Shown here: positions 37,014 to 41,194 of the stretch, in pieces
Layout: each line of letters opens with the position of its first letter
How positions within the stretch are numbered: position 1 is the first letter of the stretch
Source of the DNA: Cytophagaceae bacterium
GTDB lineage: Bacteria > Bacteroidota > Bacteroidia > Cytophagales > Spirosomataceae
DNA: 41,194 nucleotides
NCBI GenBank assembly: GCA_947450865.1
Contig: CANFWR010000007.1
Coordinates: 1 to 41,194, forward strand
Direction of reading: 5' to 3'
Made by a program: the position numbers and the translations under genes
Notes under the pieces: model-generated
Told to the model about the DNA's origin: nothing
Seen by the model: the letters and a program-made list of their open reading frames with translations, nothing else
Databases searched by the model: none

Positions 37014-38325
37014 TATCGCCGTATAAGTCGAATTCTTCGGCCTTATTTATTTTCACCGTTACAAAATCACCCAAACGCGCATACTGTTCCGCTGGAATCA
37101 AGACCTCATTATCCACTTCTGGAGAATCGAATTCCGTACGTCCCACGAAGTAACCGCTCTCTTTGCGGTCGACCATCACTTTCAAGGTTTGGCCTACTTT
37201 TGCTTGATTTAATTCCTCAGAAATACCTTGCTGAACCGCCATAATTTCGTCTGAACGAAATTGCTTCACGTCTTCTGGTACGTCATCGTTTACAAGATAA
37301 GCATGGGTATTTTCCTCGTGGCTATAATTGAAGATCCCTAAACGGTCGAAACGCATACGCTCCACGAAGGAATAAGTCTCCTCGAAGTCCTCTTCAGTCT
37401 CACCTGGATAACCCGAAATCAATGTCGTTCTCAAGGCGATTCCCGGCACTTTCTCGCGAATCGTGTGGATCAATTCCTCTGTTTTCTCACGCGTAATTCC
37501 ACGGCGCATGTGCTTTAACATCGCGTCTGAACCACTTTGGAGTGGCATATCTAGGTATTTGCAGATATTATCGCGTTCCGCCATCGTGTCCAAAATTTCT
37601 AATGGAAAACCCGCCGGATAAGCATATTGCAAACGGATCCATTCGATGCCGTTGACATCGGATAAACGCTCTAATAATTCTTTTAATTTACGCCCTGATT
37701 TGCCTTCCCCTTTCAGGTCTAAACCGTAAAAAGTAAGGTCTTGGGCAATTAGAATGAGTTCTTTTGTACCTTTTTTGGCTAACGAATTTGCTTCCTTCAC
37801 TAATTCCTCCATCGGAGTAGAAACGTGTTTTCCACGCATCAAGGGAATGGCACAAAAGCTACAAGGACGATCACAGCCTTCCGCAATCTTCAAATACGCA
37901 TAATGCGCTGGCGTCGTCAATAGACGCTCACCCACTAATTCATGCTTGTAATCTGCCTTTAATGCCTTTAATAGACGAGGTAATTCATTTGTGCCAAAGA
38001 AGGAGTCTACCATCGGGATTTCTCTTTCTAAATCATCTTTGTAGCGGTGCGAAAGACAGCCGGTTACGTATAATTTATCGATCTTACCTGCTTCTTTTGC
38101 GTCTGCGTAGCGCAAAATGGTGTCGATGGATTCTTGTTTGGCATTATCAATAAACCCACACGTATTAATTACGACGATGTTCGCCTTGTCCTTTTTCGCC
38201 TCGTGGGTCACCTCTAATCCATTCCCTTTTAATTGGGTGTACAGAACCTCAGAATCGACAAGATTCTTCGAACAACCGAGGGTGATGATGTTGATGGAGG
38301 GCTTTGGGGCTACTTTGGTCTTCAT
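37003..38325 (-). CDS. rimO: Ribosomal protein S12 methylthiotransferase RimO
   Basis: TLGCSKNLVDSE, CDRPCSFCAIPLMRGKHVS radical SAM motif, TRAM-like C-terminus. Confidence 0.95.
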   Translation of the reverse strand: MKTKVAPKPSINIITLGCSKNLVDSEVLYTQLKGNGLEVTHEAKKDKANIVVINTCGFIDNAKQESIDTILRYADAKEAGKIDKLYVTGCLSHRYKDDLEREIPMVDSFFGTNELPRLLKALKADYKHELVGERLLTTPAHYAYLKIAEGCDRPCSFCAIPLMRGKHVSTPMEELVKEANSLAKKGTKELILIAQDLTFYGLDLKGEGKSGRKLKELLERLSDVNGIEWIRLQYAYPAGFPLEILDTMAERDNICKYLDMPLQSGSDAMLKHMRRGITREKTEELIHTIREKVPGIALRTTLISGYPGETEEDFEETYSFVERMRFDRLGIFNYSHEENTHAYLVNDDVPEDVKQFRSDEIMAVQQGISEELNQAKVGQTLKVMVDRKESGYFVGRTEFDSPEVDNEVLIPAEQYARLGDFVTVKINKAEEFDLYGDIIA

Positions 38326-38437
38326 GGATTTTTATATCAGCCTGCAATTTACAAAGATTTGACGCTAAAATTGCCCGCAGCAGATACAATTGTTGCAGAC
38401 TTTTAGTAGTATTGTAAAAATCATAAACCTAATAATC

Positions 38438-39145
38438 ATGAACAAATTACTTTTGAGTTGCGCGGCAGTTTGCTTCGCATTGACTTCTTTTGGTCAGGGA
38501 ATGAATCAGTTGACAAAAGCTGAGAAGAAAAACGGAACACAATTATTATTTGATGGTAAAACCTTTACTGGCTGGCATAGCTTTGGAAAAGGGGAAAAAG
38601 TAGGAACCTCTTGGACGATTGAAGACGGCGTGATCGGTTTCGATGCAGCGAAGAAGGACGGTGGCGATTTAGTAACGAATGAGTCTTATGATAATTATGA
38701 TTTCACAGTAGATTGGAAAATCTCGGTGAATGGAAACTCAGGTATCATCTTCAATGTGACGGATGATGCTAAAAAATACCATGCAACCTATCAAACGGGT
38801 CCTGAAATGCAGGTTTTGCACGATGAAGGTCATCCAGATGGGAAAATTAATAAACACAATTCAGGTGATTTATATGATTTGATTAAATCATCGGTAAACG
38901 TAACGAAGCCGGTAGGCGAGTGGAATACGGCGCGTATTGTGAACAACAAGGGTTTATTGCAATTGTATTTAAATGGTTCTAAAGTAGTGGAGACACGCAC
39001 AGACGACCAAAACTGGAAAGATATGATTGCGGGATCTAAATTTAAAACGATGCCAGATTTTGGAAAGGTGATGCAAGGGCATATCGCTTTGCAAGATCAC
39101 GGAAACCAAGTTTGGTTCAGAAATATTAAGATTCGGAAATTATAA
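38438..39145 (+). CDS. DUF1080 (3-keto-disaccharide hydrolase-like) secreted protein
   Basis: LLFDGKTFTGWHSFGKG, NYDFTVDWKISVNGNSGIIFNV, GHIALQDHGNQVWFRNIKIR. Start taken at MNKLLLSCAAVCF. Confidence 0.92.
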   Translation: MNKLLLSCAAVCFALTSFGQGMNQLTKAEKKNGTQLLFDGKTFTGWHSFGKGEKVGTSWTIEDGVIGFDAAKKDGGDLVTNESYDNYDFTVDWKISVNGNSGIIFNVTDDAKKYHATYQTGPEMQVLHDEGHPDGKINKHNSGDLYDLIKSSVNVTKPVGEWNTARIVNNKGLLQLYLNGSKVVETRTDDQNWKDMIAGSKFKTMPDFGKVMQGHIALQDHGNQVWFRNIKIRKL

Positions 39146-39152
39146 GAAAATG

Positions 39153-39187
39153 AAAGGCCTCGATTTTGCGATCGAGGCCTTTTTTTG
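39153..39187. terminator. Bidirectional rho-independent terminator
   Basis: AAAGGCCTCGAT-TTTGCG-ATCGAGGCCTTTTTTT. Confidence 0.88.
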
Positions 39188-39199
39188 TTTTAGAGTATT

Positions 39200-40207
39200 T
39201 TACTTTAGTCCTTTTGTCTTCGTCTTTACTCGCAGCAGATTCATCTTCGAGGTGATAAACAAAGTCGAACCATCTTCTCCAAAATTCACATTCGAATTCG
39301 GGTTCCCTGTTTCAATCCGTCCGAGTAATTTGCCAGCTGGGCTAATGATCAAAATTCCACCTGGTCCTGTCGTCCAGATGTTTCCTTGCTTATCCAATTT
39401 CATCCCATCATAGCCACCACGGATTCCTTGCTTCGCTAATTCGGCTGCATCAAAAAATACGGATGGTTCGCCTAGGTTTCCTTTTTTGTCCACCGGAAAA
39501 GCTAGAATATGCGATTCTTTGGGTTCAGATGATCCCACATACAAAATACTCTCGTCTAGGTTCATCGCTAGGCCATTGGGTCTGGCCATCTTGTCGTATT
39601 GCAAGCTCAATTCTCCCTTTTTTGTGATGCGATACACCCCTTGATACGCTAATTCCTTTGCCGGTTCTTCTTTCCCGCGACCTGGTAAACCATAGGGAGG
39701 GTCAGTGAAATAATAGTCGCCGTTCTTTGCTTGGATGACGTCGTTCGGGCTATTGAGTTTTTTGCCTTCCCATAATCCAGTGAGGGATTTTTTTAATTCA
39801 GGTTTTCCCAAAGGCATTTCAGCAATTCTACGGTTCCCGTGTTCTGCTGAAACTAGGTTTCCTTTTTGGTTAATGATCAATCCATTCGCACCGGGTTCGT
39901 ATGAGTAATATTCCTTCCCAGAATAACCAGATGGCGTTAAATAAAGCACGGCGCCTTTTTCTGCTGTCCATTGGTAGATTTTATTTTCAGGTACATCAGA
40001 GAACAAGAGGTAGTTTCCTTTCTTCACCCAAACTGGTCCTTCAGACCAGGTATAGCCTTCAGCTACAATCTCAATAGGAGTGGAGGGGTCGATTAAAGAA
40101 GTCACAGATTCATCGTATACATGAATCTTCCCTATCGTTTTGTATTGTGCATTCACCGCTGAGCTTAATCCCAGGATTGTGATGAGCGGTAGTATTAATT
40201 TTTTCAT
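39200..40207 (-). CDS. SMP-30/gluconolactonase/LRE family protein, secreted
   Basis: Signal peptide; EGPVWVKKGNYLLFSDVP, NSPNDVIQAKNGDYYFTDPPYGL, RPNGLAMNLDES. Confidence 0.92.
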   Translation of the reverse strand: MKKLILPLITILGLSSAVNAQYKTIGKIHVYDESVTSLIDPSTPIEIVAEGYTWSEGPVWVKKGNYLLFSDVPENKIYQWTAEKGAVLYLTPSGYSGKEYYSYEPGANGLIINQKGNLVSAEHGNRRIAEMPLGKPELKKSLTGLWEGKKLNSPNDVIQAKNGDYYFTDPPYGLPGRGKEEPAKELAYQGVYRITKKGELSLQYDKMARPNGLAMNLDESILYVGSSEPKESHILAFPVDKKGNLGEPSVFFDAAELAKQGIRGGYDGMKLDKQGNIWTTGPGGILIISPAGKLLGRIETGNPNSNVNFGEDGSTLFITSKMNLLRVKTKTKGLK

Positions 40208-40256
40208 AGCGTTTTCATCGGTTTATAATTCGTAAATTTACCCAAATTCTCCACAA

Positions 40257-41102
40257 ATGAAATCGATTGCCAGTCCTATTCTCATCCAACAAATAATCGA
40301 AGCGATTACGCCGCATTATGAGCCCACTGAGGCTCGTGCGATTGCCTTTCGTTGCTTGGATTTAGGATGGAATTTGAGCTCGATGGATATTATCCTGAAA
40401 AAAGAGGTGGACTTGCCGGCGGATTGGTCATCTCGATTAGCTCGTCTTGCGGAGGGCGAACCTCTTCAATACGTGATGGGGAAGACCTATTTCCGGAATC
40501 ATTTATTTCAAGTAAATGCGGATACCCTAATTCCGCGTCCTGAAACGGAAGAATTGGTGGACCTAGTTTTAAATCATGCCACAGATAATGCGTCAGTATT
40601 AGATGTGGGAACAGGTTCAGGCTGTATTCCTATTTCTTTGAAATTAGAACGGCCTTCGCTCACAGTAGAGGCTTGGGATATTTCTGCCGGTGCGCTAGAA
40701 ATGGCTCATCAGAATGCAACGGCTTTAGAAGCTGAGGTGAAATTTAAAGAACAAGATATTTTTGCCTGGCCTTCTTCTGAAGGTAACTGGGAGGTGATTG
40801 TCTCTAATCCGCCCTATGTGACAGAAGAGGAGAAAAAGGAGATGGCGAATCACGTATTGGACTTTGAACCGCATTTGGCCCTATTCGTTCCGAATGATGA
40901 TGCCTTAAGATATTATGAGGCCTTAGCGGACTTTTCGCTCGAAAGATTAACACAAGGCGGCTACTTATGTATAGAAATTAATCAGTACTTTGGAACTCAA
41001 ACCGTAGAGCTCTTGTTTAGCAAGGGTTTCCAAGATGTCAAGCTACTGCAGGACTTCAAGGGGAATGACCGGATGATTGTGGCACAGAAATCAGGTCTTT
41101 AA
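40257..41102 (+). CDS. prmC: Peptide chain release factor N5-glutamine methyltransferase
   Basis: PLQYVMGKTYFRNHLFQVNADTLIPRPETEELV, DVGTGSGCIPIS, VSNPPYV. Confidence 0.95.
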   Translation: MKSIASPILIQQIIEAITPHYEPTEARAIAFRCLDLGWNLSSMDIILKKEVDLPADWSSRLARLAEGEPLQYVMGKTYFRNHLFQVNADTLIPRPETEELVDLVLNHATDNASVLDVGTGSGCIPISLKLERPSLTVEAWDISAGALEMAHQNATALEAEVKFKEQDIFAWPSSEGNWEVIVSNPPYVTEEEKKEMANHVLDFEPHLALFVPNDDALRYYEALADFSLERLTQGGYLCIEINQYFGTQTVELLFSKGFQDVKLLQDFKGNDRMIVAQKSGL

Positions 41103-41152
41103 AATTTAAATAGTATTTTTGTTTCAGTTAAAACCAATTAAAATTTAACAAG

Positions 41153-41194
41153 ATGAATAAGACAGTATGGATTGTTTTGGGAGTCATTGCTCTC
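41153..41194 (+). CDS. Start of an unidentified protein truncated by window edge (MNKTVWIVLGVIAL...)
   Basis: ATG followed by a hydrophobic N-terminus. Upstream TATTTTTG element at 41114-41121. Confidence 0.45.
   Translation, partial: MNKTVWIVLGVIAL

Overview
The window is a chromosomal segment of a Bacteroidetes bacterium, probably Cytophagales-like. The clues are a TonB receptor next to a DUF4249 lipoprotein, a T9SS sorting domain, and TTTG-N19/20-TAnnTTTG promoters. About 34 protein genes are supported. Most are housekeeping or metabolic: acyl-CoA dehydrogenase, M1 peptidase, tyrosine branch (aminotransferase + TyrA), RecX, HemA, a serine pathway with a SerB-SerA fusion plus SerC-like enzyme, YebC, AccD, Nif3-like, PBP4, L28, RimO and PrmC. 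The accessory content is one AbiEi/AbiEii-like toxin-antitoxin pair in an AT-rich patch and one complex non-coding repeat cluster. The strongest unlisted signal is on the minus strand at about 8086-8244, between recX and the aminotransferase-tyrA operon. It has a canonical promoter, a 21-codon ORF (MNSHAINYTTGYYYAGYYNAA, six Tyr codons and no Phe or Trp), mutually exclusive 1:2, 2:3 and 3:4 pairings, and a U-tract terminator ending at the aminotransferase ATG. I read this as a tyrosine-responsive leader-peptide attenuator. All structures and families were read by eye; no searches or folding programs were run.
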